A program made the translations under genes and the position numbers. Of a stretch of 64,000 bases of DNA, positions 40,752 through 49,308 are shown in pieces. Source of the DNA: DB1 sp049323655 (lineage in GTDB: Bacteria; Desulfobacterota; Desulfobulbia; Desulfobulbales; SURF-16); the NCBI GenBank assembly GCA_049323655.1, contig JBMONO010000024.1:5972-69971 (forward strand), read 5' to 3'. The notes below the pieces were generated by a model. It worked only from the letters and a program-made list of their open reading frames with translations. It was not told the DNA's origin and searched no databases. The stretch's first letter is position 1, and every line of letters begins with the position of its first letter.

Positions 40752-43238
40752 TCAGTCCGGCTGTATATAGCCCTTGCTGAGAAATGCCCCCATTTTTTCC
40801 TCCGGCACCGGTGGGCTGTAGAAGTAGCCCTGGATCTGATCGCAGCCGTTTTTCTTGAGAAAGGTGAGCTGGTCGCGTCGTTCGACCCCCTCGGCCACCA
40901 CCTGGAGATCAAGGCTCTTGGCGATATTGATGATGGCGGTGGTGATGGCGGCGCTGTCGGGGTTGGCCGGAATGTCATCGATAAAACTCTTGTCGATCTT
41001 GATGGCGTTGATCGGCAGCTTTTTCAGGTAGTAGAGGGAGGAGTAACCGGTGCCGAAATCATCGAGACTGATACGGATGCCACGCTCCCGCAGCCGGGAG
41101 AGCACGGCGATGGCCTCCTGTTCCCGTTCGAGCACCGCCCCTTCGGTGATCTCCAGTTCCAGACACTGGGGCGGGAAGGAGTATTCCTCCAGCCGCGTGA
41201 CAATGCGCTCCAGCAGTTTTTCGTCCTTGAACTGCAAGGGGGAGAGATTGACCGCCACCGAGACGCGGGTGCCCTTGCTCAGCCATTTTCCGGTCGTCCG
41301 CAGGGCCTTGGCCAGCACCAGTTCGCCCAGGGGCAGGATGAGCCCGGTTTCCTCGGCCAGGGGGATGAACTCGGCCGGCGAGACGACGGTGCCGTCCGCC
41401 CGCAGCCAACGGGCCAGGGCCTCCATGCCGGTGACGAGCCCGGTGCGGATATCGATCTTTGGTTGATAAAAGACAACGATGTCGTCGCCCTTCTCAAGCG
41501 CTATGCGCAGGGCGTTTTCCAGGGTGAGATAGCGTCTGGCCTTTTCGTCAAGTTCCTTGCGGAAGTATTTGCAGGTGTTGCCGCTTCGTTTCGCCTCGTA
41601 CATCGCCAGTTCGGCGTTCTTGAAAAGCGTTTCGGCCTGCAATCCGTCGAAGGGGTAGATGCTCACCCCGATGCTGGCTGTGATGCGAACCTCTTCATTG
41701 TCGATGGCGAAGGGGGTGGAGATCGATTTCAGGATGTCGTCAACGATTTCCACCGATTTGACCATCATCCCCTCGCCATGCAGCAGCACGCAGAATTCGT
41801 CGCCGCCGAGGCGGGCGACCGTGTTTTCCTGGCAGAAAAGGGGAGACAGTCGTTCGGCGACGCCCTGCAACAGGATATCGCCGGCCACATGGCCGAGGCT
41901 ATCGTTGATCCGTTTAAAGGAATCGATATCAAGGGTAATCACCGCCACCTCTCCGCCCGGCTCCGCCCGTTTGATCGCCGTTTCCAGGTGCTCGGTCAAC
42001 AGCTTGCGGTTGGCCAGTCCGGTGAGCGGGTCATGATATTCCTTGATCTTGATGGTTTCCTGCTGGCTTTTGACCTCGGTGAGATCGTGGAAGATGGAGA
42101 CATAGCGGGAGGTCCGGCCCCGACCGTCCTTGACCGCCAGGATGGTCAGTTTTTCCGGGTAGACCTCGCCGTTTTTGCGACGGTTCCAGATCTCGCCGCT
42201 CCACCGGCCCTGCCGGCGGAGATCCTCCCACATCCTTTCGTAAAAGGCCTTGTCCTGCCGTTCCGATTTGAGGATGCTGGGGTTGCGTCCCAGCACCTCG
42301 GCCGCGCTGTAGCCGGTGATCTCGGTGAAGGCCTTGTTCACCGAGAGGATCATGGCATTGGCGTCGGTGATCGCCACCCCCTCGATGATGTTCTCCAGCA
42401 GGTGGGTGGCCAGTTCAAGCTGGTTTTCCACGCTTTTCAGCTCCGTGGTGTCGAGGAGAACGCCGAGGATATGGTCCGGGCTGTTCTCCGCGTCGCGGTA
42501 GAGCTCGCCCTCGGCCCGGACCGTCCGCCGCTCTCCGTCCGGCAGAATGATGGCGTGTTCGAGGACGTAGTGGTTGCCGGTGGCGATGGTCTCCGTCACC
42601 GCCGCTTCCAGTCGAGTGCGGTCGTCCGGCGGAAAGAAGGTGAGAACCTGTTCGTAGGAGGGGGCAAAACTCTGCGGCTCCCGGCCGAAGATGCGGAACA
42701 CCTCGTCCGACCATTCCAGCCTGCCGGTCTTGAGATCCCAGAGCCAGTGGCCGATTTTGGCGACCCGCTGGGCCTCGGCAAAGGTTTTGTTGAGGCGCTC
42801 CAGCTCCCTTTCGTAGCGTTTCTGCTCGGTGATGTCGCGGCCGAGAACGACCAGGCCGCGTCTGGAGCCGTCTTCATAAAAGAGCGGAATCTTGATGATG
42901 TCGAAGGTGCGGGCCGGCCCGTCCTGGACCGGGATGGTTTCTTCCGTCCGGAAAAGGGCGCCTGTCCGCCATGCCTGCTCGTCGCTCTCCTCGCAGCCGA
43001 GAAAGGCCTCCCGGTAGAACTCGCTGAACTTCGCCAGCTCACTGTCCTTTTTCCCCTTGTAGGGAACATTTTCGAGTTCGAAAAGCCTGAGGTCATAGTC
43101 ATTGGCGTGCAGCCACCGGCCTTCGCCATCCTTGAAGCAGACGATGTCCGGCATGGCGTTGATGAGCACGGACAGCATCTCCAGGTCGTTTTCCAGGGCG
43201 GCGATCAGTTTTTTTGTGCGGGCGGCGGGTTGTTTCAT
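40752..43238 (-). CDS. PAS-PAS-PAS-GGDEF-EAL cyclic-di-GMP protein
   Basis: 828 residues. Three PAS domains (about 15-145, 150-265, 270-395) precede a GGDEF domain with an intact RLGGDEF and no RxxD inhibitory site, and an EAL domain with MEALARW, NLSPLQF, DDFGTGYSS and EGVE all present. Both synthesis and breakdown of cyclic di-GMP are therefore possible, with the sum set by the PAS input. Cytoplasmic, no membrane segment. The first PAS resembles that of the LuxR regulator at 59.3 kb (AMPDIVCFKDGEGRWLHAN versus NTTDIICLRDGAGRWLLAN). The PilZ protein at 2.1 kb is a possible reader of the signal. Confidence 0.95.
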   Translation of the reverse strand: MKQPAARTKKLIAALENDLEMLSVLINAMPDIVCFKDGEGRWLHANDYDLRLFELENVPYKGKKDSELAKFSEFYREAFLGCEESDEQAWRTGALFRTEETIPVQDGPARTFDIIKIPLFYEDGSRRGLVVLGRDITEQKRYERELERLNKTFAEAQRVAKIGHWLWDLKTGRLEWSDEVFRIFGREPQSFAPSYEQVLTFFPPDDRTRLEAAVTETIATGNHYVLEHAIILPDGERRTVRAEGELYRDAENSPDHILGVLLDTTELKSVENQLELATHLLENIIEGVAITDANAMILSVNKAFTEITGYSAAEVLGRNPSILKSERQDKAFYERMWEDLRRQGRWSGEIWNRRKNGEVYPEKLTILAVKDGRGRTSRYVSIFHDLTEVKSQQETIKIKEYHDPLTGLANRKLLTEHLETAIKRAEPGGEVAVITLDIDSFKRINDSLGHVAGDILLQGVAERLSPLFCQENTVARLGGDEFCVLLHGEGMMVKSVEIVDDILKSISTPFAIDNEEVRITASIGVSIYPFDGLQAETLFKNAELAMYEAKRSGNTCKYFRKELDEKARRYLTLENALRIALEKGDDIVVFYQPKIDIRTGLVTGMEALARWLRADGTVVSPAEFIPLAEETGLILPLGELVLAKALRTTGKWLSKGTRVSVAVNLSPLQFKDEKLLERIVTRLEEYSFPPQCLELEITEGAVLEREQEAIAVLSRLRERGIRISLDDFGTGYSSLYYLKKLPINAIKIDKSFIDDIPANPDSAAITTAIINIAKSLDLQVVAEGVERRDQLTFLKKNGCDQIQGYFYSPPVPEEKMGAFLSKGYIQPD

Positions 43239-43401
43239 TTCGGTGTGCAGCAGGAGAAGAGGGCGTCAGATGGTGAGTTGTCATCCATTTCCGTTGTGTT
43301 TTCTCCCTTCCTATTTAATAATGGAAGAAAAGGGATGGCAACCGGTATTTTTGTTTTCCGCAGGCCACGGCTTCGGAAAAAAGCGGGGGAGGAGGTGCGG
43401 G

Positions 43402-43989
43402 ATGTGTTTGATCGGCAAGAAGACGCAACAGGTCGCGGGCCTGCTGCTGGCCGGTATGCTGGTGAGTGGGAGTCAGGCGTTTGCCGACCGGCCCGAGTGG
43501 GCCGGCGGCAAGAAAGACGACCGGTATGAGGCAAGGGAGAGGCACGAAGAGCGTTATCGGAAAGATGACGACCATGGCCGCTACCGGGACGATGACCGGG
43601 GCCGCCATCGGGATGATGATCGTGACCGTTACAAGGACCGTTCCCGCGATGACCGGGAGAGGCGTTATGAGAACCGGCTTTATTTCAATGACAATCACCG
43701 CGGTGCGGTGCGCCAGTATTACCGGGATCATTACCGGTCCGGCCACTGCCCGCCGGGGCTGGTCCGCAAGAACAACCGCTGCCTGCCGCCCGGCCAGGCC
43801 AAGAAGTGGGTGAGGGGGCGCCCCCTGCCCCGCGAGGTCATTTATTACGATGTCGCCCCCGAGATCCTCGTCCATCTCGGCCCGCCGCCGCCCAATCATC
43901 GTTTCGTCCGGGTGGCGGAGGATATCCTGCTCATCGCGGTGGGCACCGGCATGGTGATCGACGCCCTGGAGGATCTGAGCAACTACTGA
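43402..43989 (+). CDS. RcnB/CigR-like secreted protein with charged repeats
   Basis: 195 residues from ATG 43402 (AGGAGGTG upstream). The signal peptide ends SQAFADR. Then comes a strongly charged Arg/Asp/His stretch (about 30-90, units like RYRDDDRGRHRDDDRD), a conserved core (CPPGLVRKNNRCLPPGQAKKW, RGRPLP) and a hydrophobic end (ILLIAVGTGMVIDALEDL). The core matches RcnB/CigR-type periplasmic proteins, linked elsewhere to metal homeostasis. The low-complexity part may bind metal ions. Confidence 0.8.
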   Translation: MCLIGKKTQQVAGLLLAGMLVSGSQAFADRPEWAGGKKDDRYEARERHEERYRKDDDHGRYRDDDRGRHRDDDRDRYKDRSRDDRERRYENRLYFNDNHRGAVRQYYRDHYRSGHCPPGLVRKNNRCLPPGQAKKWVRGRPLPREVIYYDVAPEILVHLGPPPPNHRFVRVAEDILLIAVGTGMVIDALEDLSNY

Positions 43990-44179
43990 GACGGGGCGGA
44001 CTGGGCGCTGGCGAAAGGTGCGGATTGCGACAGGGCGAACGGCGAAGAGCGATCAGCAAAGGTGCGGTCTGTGCGGTGGGAATGATAATTGGTTTTTTTG
44101 GCGGGGGAAAGGTTCGGGGAATGATGTTGCAGGCTAAAGGGCGACGTGACCCCTTTTGAATAACGAAGAAGGGCGTAAT

Positions 44180-45508
44180 ATGGCTGCAAATCATGAACCA
44201 GGCCTTATTCTTGCCGCTGGTGGTATCGTCTGGAAAATGGGGCACACCCCTGCGCTTCGTGTGATTGCCGTCATCCACCGTGCTCGCTACAACGATTGGT
44301 GCCTGCCCAAGGGCAAACCAGCAACGGATGAATCACTCGAATCCACCGCCCTACGGGAAGTAAAGGAGGAAACAGGATGTGAGGCTAAAATCACGAATTT
44401 TGTCGGCACAATCACCTATACGGTAAAAGATATACCCAAGGTCGTCTTTTTCTGGAACATGGATATTGTGGGCGACTGCGCCTTTACGCCTTCAGAAGAG
44501 GTCGATCAGCTTGTCTGGATGACACCTCTCGCGGCAATCGAACGGCTCGATCACCCTGAGGAGAGGCAACTCGTCGCCAGGACCATATCCCAAGGACAGA
44601 ATATGAACTGTCAAAATTCGTCTTCAACACTCGATTCTCTGCTAAGGTTTTTCTCGGCACGATATCGCCGGCTGTCCGGCTCGCTTGATGCATTCTGCAG
44701 TGAGCTGGAAGAGCTGATCTGTAAAACCGGCTCTTCCGAGCAATGCTGGGCAATGGCGGCGAGAGAACTGCTGGCGAACGCGGGAGAGGCTCTCCGCAAA
44801 TTAAGGCTCGATGAAGGGTGGAAACTCTTTCACGCCGCAGTGCGAATGAGGGTGTTTGGTCTGCAGGAAAACGAGATACAAAATGAATCAGCTGTTGTAA
44901 GAGAGGAAGCCGACAAGCTCTCATCCTGGAGACAGAAGTCGATATACAAATTGATCGGCCATCCTGATTATGCCCCCCGCACAGTCTCGCACTACGAGCT
45001 TTATAGCGCCATGTTTATTCGGGATGAGCATTACAATAATCAGGCATACAAAGACAGCTTGTCCAGAAAGAAAGCGCTGACCCTGATGCTGATTCTGTTG
45101 TTTCTGCTCATCTTTCTTTTCATCCTTTTCTGGTTCTGCGATCTTCCTCCATCTCGCGAAAGCGGGGGTGTCAATGATCAAGGGCGACTGCTCGGTGCCG
45201 TCCTTTTTGGCCTTCTTGGCAGTACGTTCAGCGCGATGACGAAAATGACTGATTCTGCAAAATCGTCGTCACGCATCCCCGAGATGGTCGGGAGTGCGCG
45301 CATCACCTTCCTCAGGGTGCTGATGGGTGGTGCTTCGGCAATGATCCTTTATGTGATTGTCAGATCCGGATTAATAAGCGCGATTACCGTTGACTCTGTT
45401 TTTTTGAAGTTGGATGAACCCTATCCGCTCTATCTCCTTTCATTTGTCAGTGGTTTTAGTGAGCGATTTGTCCTGAAGGCCATAGAAAAAATGGCCGGGA
45501 AAGATTGA
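44180..45508 (+). CDS. Nudix domain fused to transmembrane region
   Basis: About 442 residues from ATG 44180. Residues 1-140 form a Nudix hydrolase with a perfect Nudix box (GKPATDESLESTALREVKEE then TG), here most like the diadenosine-polyphosphate/MutT type that begins LAAGGIVWK. Residues 150-300 are helical, unrecognised. The C-terminus has a strong helix (LTLMLILLFLLIFLFILFWF), then two to three weaker ones (LLGAVLFGLLGSTFSAM, VLMGGASAMILYVIVRSG). Nudix plus membrane domain is rare. It could cleave or sense a nucleotide signal and act at the membrane, but this is speculation. The last 381 bp of the gene lie in a 426-bp tandem duplication. Confidence 0.8.
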   Translation: MAANHEPGLILAAGGIVWKMGHTPALRVIAVIHRARYNDWCLPKGKPATDESLESTALREVKEETGCEAKITNFVGTITYTVKDIPKVVFFWNMDIVGDCAFTPSEEVDQLVWMTPLAAIERLDHPEERQLVARTISQGQNMNCQNSSSTLDSLLRFFSARYRRLSGSLDAFCSELEELICKTGSSEQCWAMAARELLANAGEALRKLRLDEGWKLFHAAVRMRVFGLQENEIQNESAVVREEADKLSSWRQKSIYKLIGHPDYAPRTVSHYELYSAMFIRDEHYNNQAYKDSLSRKKALTLMLILLFLLIFLFILFWFCDLPPSRESGGVNDQGRLLGAVLFGLLGSTFSAMTKMTDSAKSSSRIPEMVGSARITFLRVLMGGASAMILYVIVRSGLISAITVDSVFLKLDEPYPLYLLSFVSGFSERFVLKAIEKMAGKD

Positions 45509-45979
45509 ATGGAATGGTGGAACAACAGAAAAGCGGCTTAACTCCTATTCCACTTCTGGTTCTGCGATCTTCCTCCATCTCGCGAAAGCGGGGGTGTCAA
45601 TGATCAAGGGCGACTGCTCGGTGCCGTCCTTTTTGGCCTTCTTGGCAGTACGTTCAGCGCGATGACGAAAATGACTGATTCTGCAAAATCGTCGTCACGC
45701 ATCCCCGAGATGGTCGGGAGTGCGCGCATCACCTTCCTCAGGGTGCTGATGGGTGGTGCTTCGGCAATGATCCTTTATGTGATTGTCAGATCCGGATTAA
45801 TAAGCGCGATTACCGTTGACTCTGTTTTTTTGAAGTTGGATGAACCCTATCCGCTCTATCTCCTTTCATTTGTCAGTGGTTTTAGTGAGCGATTTGTCCT
45901 GAAGGCCATAGAAAAAATGGCCGGGAAAGATTGAATGGAATGGTGGAACAACAGAAAAGCGGCTTAACTCCTATTCCAC
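45128..45979. repeat. Perfect 426-bp tandem duplication (two units)
   Basis: Units 45128-45553 and 45554-45979 appear identical base for base. Each carries the C-terminal part of the Nudix-membrane gene and its 45-bp downstream flank. Absence of differences points to a recent event. Confidence 0.95.
45554..45934 (+). pseudogene. Duplicated C-terminal fragment of the Nudix-membrane gene
   Basis: Second copy of the last 127 codons, in the same order, with no ribosome site of its own. An internal ATG at 45662 would give a 90-residue membrane peptide (MTKMTDSAKSSSRIPEMVG onward), but nothing suggests it is made. Confidence 0.8.
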
Positions 45980-45989
45980 TTTTTTGTGG

Positions 45990-46121
45990 CAGGATCATAT
46001 TGAACCAAAAAGCCGCGACTTGTTGATCTTCTCCATCAGGCGAGGCTACCCATGGCTGGATGCGTACCGACTTCTGGCATGTATTGACGCAGCATGTGAC
46101 GAATTAAAACATGCAGCCTAA
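45990..46121 (+). pseudogene. Tail of an unidentified gene
   Basis: Open frame DHIEPKSRDLLIFSIRRG then YPWLDAYRLLACIDAACDEL and a stop, with sensible composition but no start. Looks like the C-terminus of a lost gene, truncated where the tandem duplication ends. Family not recognised. Confidence 0.35.
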
Positions 46122-46290
46122 CAGTGGCTGGATACGTCGTCGTATTTGCGTGCATATGTGCTAAGGTTGACCTTTTGCAGATGGTATCGCTATGGCGCCT
46201 GGTTCGAAACTCTTTTAATTGGTCATTTAAGAATGCTCTTAATGTTGACTTGGGCTTTAAGAAATATTATAGATAAGAGCTATAAAAGAT

Positions 46291-46427
46291 GATAAAATCG
46301 TAAAAAAGGTAAAAGGTCTTTTTTTTTTACTACAGAGAGCGCAGAGAAAAAAAAATTAAATTACAAGCAGTTACCTCTTGGTGCTCTGTGGTCGCCGTGG
46401 TTGATTTTCTGATTTTACGAGACCATC
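46291..46427 (+). mobile_element. MITE-like repeat, family A, copy 8
   Basis: Flanked by AAAGAT direct repeats (46285-46290 and 46428-46433). Confidence 0.72.
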
Positions 46428-46492
46428 AAAGATAGACTCGCAAAAAGTTAATTTTGGGGTGGCTAAACAAAAAAAACGAGGGGTGCACATTT

Positions 46493-46592
46493 GTCGGAAT
46501 CGCAAAAAGCCACGATTCCGACGGGCGGACATTGTCGTTCGTTGTTTGCACTTTACCGCCTGCCACGATTTGCCGTTTTTGAGGAGACCTTC
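46493..46592 (-). mobile_element. MITE-like repeat, family B, copy 5
   Basis: 100 bp between perfect 8-bp direct repeats GCACATTT (46485-46492 and 46593-46600). Confidence 0.85.
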
Positions 46593-46721
46593 GCACATTT
46601 CGAGGAATGAGGCGTACTTGGGTCCACCGCAGTGACGAGATACTATGCAGCAACGAAGCGGTTGGCGACTTTTTGCGACGCCATCATAAAAAGGCTTTTT
46701 AAAGATCCTATGGAGGGCAGC

Positions 46722-46976
46722 ATGAGTTTGACACATCATATTTTAGCTGACGTAAGTGCCGGGATATCCGAACTGAAAAAAAATCCCATGGGTGTTGTTC
46801 AGCAGGGTGATGGTGGCCCGGTTGCTATACTGAATCGCAACGAACCTGTATTTTATGCAATACCTGCCAAAACCTTTGAAGCGATGATGGATAAGCTGGA
46901 AGATATCGAGTTGGCAGCTATCGTTGAGTCTCGGAAGGATCAACCAGAAGTTGAGGTTGATATCAATGAGCTATAA
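46722..46976 (+). CDS. Phd/YefM-type antitoxin
   Basis: 84 residues from ATG 46722, chosen because GGAGG lies ten bases upstream. MSLTHHILADVSAGISELKK then PMGVVQQGDGGPVAILNRNE is the DNA-binding Phd/YefM fold (a conserved N-terminal helix and V-I-L-N-R-N-E strand), and the acidic C-terminus (DQPEVEVDINEL) would wrap the toxin. It probably represses its own operon. It overlaps the toxin gene by 11 bp. Confidence 0.93.
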   Translation: MSLTHHILADVSAGISELKKNPMGVVQQGDGGPVAILNRNEPVFYAIPAKTFEAMMDKLEDIELAAIVESRKDQPEVEVDINEL

Positions 46977-47250
46977 GCTTGTTTTTAAAGAAGAGGCAAA
47001 AAAAGAATGGGAGAAGCTGGACTCTTCTGTTCGTTCTGTTTTTGTAAAAAAACTAAAAGAACGAATAAGGCAACCGCGTATTGAAAGCGCCCGACTCAGC
47101 GGAATGACCGATTGCTATAAAATTAAACTGCGGAATGCAGGTTATCGTCTCGTTTATCAGGTGAGGGACAAAGAGCTTGTAGTTTCGGTTATAGCCGTCG
47201 GGAAGCGTGACAAAAACACTGCGTATCGTATAGCTCTTTTAAGAAGTTGA
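46966..47250 (+). CDS. RelE/ParE-family toxin
   Basis: 94 residues: MSYKLVFKEEAKKEWEKLD then a helix pair, LSGMTDCYKIKLRNAGYRLVYQV and VVSVIAVGKRDKNTAYRIA, which is the RelE fold with the Arg/Lys and Tyr residues used for mRNA cleavage at the ribosome. Translation is coupled to the antitoxin by overlap. The pair sits in an AT-rich accessory stretch full of repeats, as such modules often do. Confidence 0.94.
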   Translation: MSYKLVFKEEAKKEWEKLDSSVRSVFVKKLKERIRQPRIESARLSGMTDCYKIKLRNAGYRLVYQVRDKELVVSVIAVGKRDKNTAYRIALLRS

Positions 47251-47345
47251 ATTAAATTAAATGAAGTGGATGAAAACCTGGATACCAACGGCGCGAATCA
47301 CACATCCATACCCAAACCAACGCCTCTGCGTCTGACCCGAGGCAG

Positions 47346-47420
47346 GAGCCCGGTTCAGTAGTTCTGCACGCCGGGATCAGTGCGGGGGGCACCGGGCAAC
47401 CGGTGTCCCTACCGCGACGT
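47346..47420 (+). ncRNA. Remnant of a group II intron 3' end (domains V-VI)
   Basis: GAGCCCGG near 47346 and CCGGGATC near 47371 form a 33-nt hairpin with AGC at its base, as in intron domain V. The next segment GTGCGGGGGGCACCGGGCAA resembles domain VI and the intron end. No reverse-transcriptase ORF is left, so it cannot move itself. The call rests on pattern memory. Confidence 0.5.
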
Positions 47421-47482
47421 CTTTTAGCTTTTTTGCTTTCCTCCATGACGCTCAATCCGCATGCGGGATATTTTTTCCCCGC

Positions 47483-48226
47483 TCAGATGCCGTCGGCCCG
47501 GTGCGCCAGTCCCAGATTGATCTCCGCCTCCGAGGCCCGCACATAGAGCGGGGCGCAGCGAGCCGGATCGAGAAAGTCCCGTGCGCGCCAGCGGGCCAGG
47601 GCAAGAAAGCCGATGGCCGCGGCCCGGGGGAAATAGAGCTGTTCCGGCGCCAGCACGGCCCGCTCTCCCAGCAGTTCGCGAAAGAGGCCGCCATAGGCTC
47701 CCACCCCGTCACCGGCAAAGAGCACCGGTTCCGTGATCCGGCCGCACAGCTCGTGCGGCGGCACGACCAGATAGTCGCCGCGCCGATTCATGCCGCCATC
47801 AGCCGCCGGCAGGAAACAGGCGGTATAGACTTCGCCCTTGCGGGCATCGAAGACCGGGAAGACCGGCAAGGCCGCATAACGGAACTGGCTGGCGAGGCCG
47901 TCGAGGGAGGAGATGCCGATGAGCGGCAGGGCGGTTGCCAGGGCCAGACCCTTGACGGTGGCGAGGCCGATGCGCAGACCGGTGAAGCTGCCCGGACCCA
48001 GGCCAATGGCAATGGCGTCGAGATCGGGCCAGCCGAGTTCGCATTCCGCCATGATCCGTTCAATGGCGCCAAGAAGGCGGCGGGAGTGGGTGAGCCGCGA
48101 GGAAAGGCTCTCTTCGGCCAGGCAGCGCTCACTGCTGACAATGGCGACGCTGCCGCACAGTCCCGAAGTCTCCACGGCCAGAATGTGGGGCGACCGGCCG
48201 TTTAAATCGTTTGCCGGGACAGTCAT
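47483..48226 (-). CDS. tsaB: tRNA threonylcarbamoyladenosine biosynthesis protein TsaB
   Basis: 247 residues of the ASKHA fold: ILAVETSGLCGSVAIV at the start, LTHSRRLLGAIERIM, and the signature AIGLGPGSFTGLRIGLATVK. TsaB is the scaffold partner of TsaD in making t6A37 in tRNAs that read ANN codons. It follows rseP by a 5-bp gap at the end of the long housekeeping operon. The C-terminal part (residues 190-247) is longer than in minimal TsaB but unremarkable. Confidence 0.95.
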   Translation of the reverse strand: MTVPANDLNGRSPHILAVETSGLCGSVAIVSSERCLAEESLSSRLTHSRRLLGAIERIMAECELGWPDLDAIAIGLGPGSFTGLRIGLATVKGLALATALPLIGISSLDGLASQFRYAALPVFPVFDARKGEVYTACFLPAADGGMNRRGDYLVVPPHELCGRITEPVLFAGDGVGAYGGLFRELLGERAVLAPEQLYFPRAAAIGFLALARWRARDFLDPARCAPLYVRASEAEINLGLAHRADGI

Positions 48227-48231
48227 GCTTG

Positions 48232-49308
48232 TCAGCCCTTGCTGAAGATGCGGACGATGTCGTTGTAGAAGACAAAGATCATCAGGCTGCCGAGCAGCAG
48301 CAGGCCCACCTGTTGCAGCTTCTCCAGGGTCTGCGGGTCAAGGGGTTTGCGCCGGATCGCCTCCAGGCTGTAGAGGACCAGATGGCCGCCATCGAGGATC
48401 GGGATGGGAAAGAGGTTCAGGATGCCGAGGTTGACGCTGAGCAGGCCGATGAAATAGGCGAGGTTGATCCAACCCGCCTCCATCTGCTGGCCGGCCATCT
48501 GGGCGATGAGGATCGGACCGCCCAGCTCCGAGGCCGGCACCACCCGCTGGATGATCTTGACGATGCCCATCACGGTGAGGTGGATAAAGGTCCAGGTCTG
48601 TTCAAAACCGGCTACCATGGCCTGGCCCAGGGATGCCTTTTCGTAGACCACCTCGCTGCTGCGGGAGATGCCGAGCATGTAGCGTTCGTCCACCGTCTCG
48701 CCGAAGATGTTTTTCACCTCCTGCTTTTCCGGGGTGCTGCTGACCGTCAGCTCCTCGCTGCCGCGGCGGATGGTAACTGTCAGCTCCCGGCCGCCGGAGT
48801 TTCGGACCAGACGGGAAACGTCGTCCCAGTCGTTTGTTGCCTCATTGTTGATGGCAACAATGATGTCCCCGGCCTGAAGTCCGGCCGCGGCGGCCGGGGA
48901 ATTGCTGGTAATGGCGCCGATCTCCGTGCCGGCCTTCGGCACCGGCAGCCCGGCCACGGCAAAGATGGCGAAGAAGACGATCACCGCGAAAAAGAGATTA
49001 AAGGCCGGCCCGGCGAGGACGATGAGAAAGCGTTTCCAGACAGGCTTATGGGCAAAGGAAAAAGGTTCCTCGGCGGCATCGACCTGGTCTTCCCTGTTTT
49101 CGCCGGTCATTTTCACATAGCCGCCCAAGGGTAAGGCGCTGATCAGGTACTCGGTGTCGCCGTAACGTTTGCCGTAGACCTTGGGGCCGAAGCCCAGCGA
49201 GAATTTCAGAACCCGGACCCGGAAGAGCTTGGCAAAGAGAAAATGGCCGAGCTCATGAACGAAGATGAGCAGGCCGAGGACGATAATAAAGGAGATGATG
49301 GAGTTCAT
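48232..49308 (-). CDS. rseP: Site-2 protease RseP (RIP zinc metalloprotease)
   Basis: 358 residues with four membrane segments. Zinc site HELGH at residues 19-23 in the first helix; a PDZ domain (about 120-190, AAAGLQAGDIIVAINNEATN); the second metal motif LFPIPILDGGHL near 300. It cuts anti-sigma factors and signal-peptide remnants within the inner membrane. It overlaps dxr by 4 bp (ATGA). Confidence 0.96.
   Translation of the reverse strand: MNSIISFIIVLGLLIFVHELGHFLFAKLFRVRVLKFSLGFGPKVYGKRYGDTEYLISALPLGGYVKMTGENREDQVDAAEEPFSFAHKPVWKRFLIVLAGPAFNLFFAVIVFFAIFAVAGLPVPKAGTEIGAITSNSPAAAAGLQAGDIIVAINNEATNDWDDVSRLVRNSGGRELTVTIRRGSEELTVSSTPEKQEVKNIFGETVDERYMLGISRSSEVVYEKASLGQAMVAGFEQTWTFIHLTVMGIVKIIQRVVPASELGGPILIAQMAGQQMEAGWINLAYFIGLLSVNLGILNLFPIPILDGGHLVLYSLEAIRRKPLDPQTLEKLQQVGLLLLGSLMIFVFYNDIVRIFSKG

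Larger units (their letters stand above)
46122..46721. other. 600-bp gap before the toxin-antitoxin pair
   Basis: AT-rich, no gene. Contains a family A repeat (46291-46427) and a family B repeat (46493-46592) only 65 bp apart. Confidence 0.6.

Noticed and set aside
43102..43401. Upstream extension of the RcnB/CigR-like gene
   Set aside because: Overlaps the GGDEF-EAL gene on the other strand. The ATG at 43402 has a strong ribosome site and begins a signal peptide.
41463..43529. 688-codon + strand frame opposite the GGDEF-EAL gene
   Set aside because: The - strand product has intact GGDEF, EAL and PAS motifs; the + frame has none and arises from codon bias.
46122..46160. Possible integron attC-like site near CCTAACAGTGGCTGG
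   Set aside because: Only one weak core-like sequence, no imperfect palindrome of the right size and no integrase.
46632..46721. Longer N-terminus for the antitoxin
   Set aside because: The extra 30 residues do not fit the Phd family, and GGAGG marks the later ATG.
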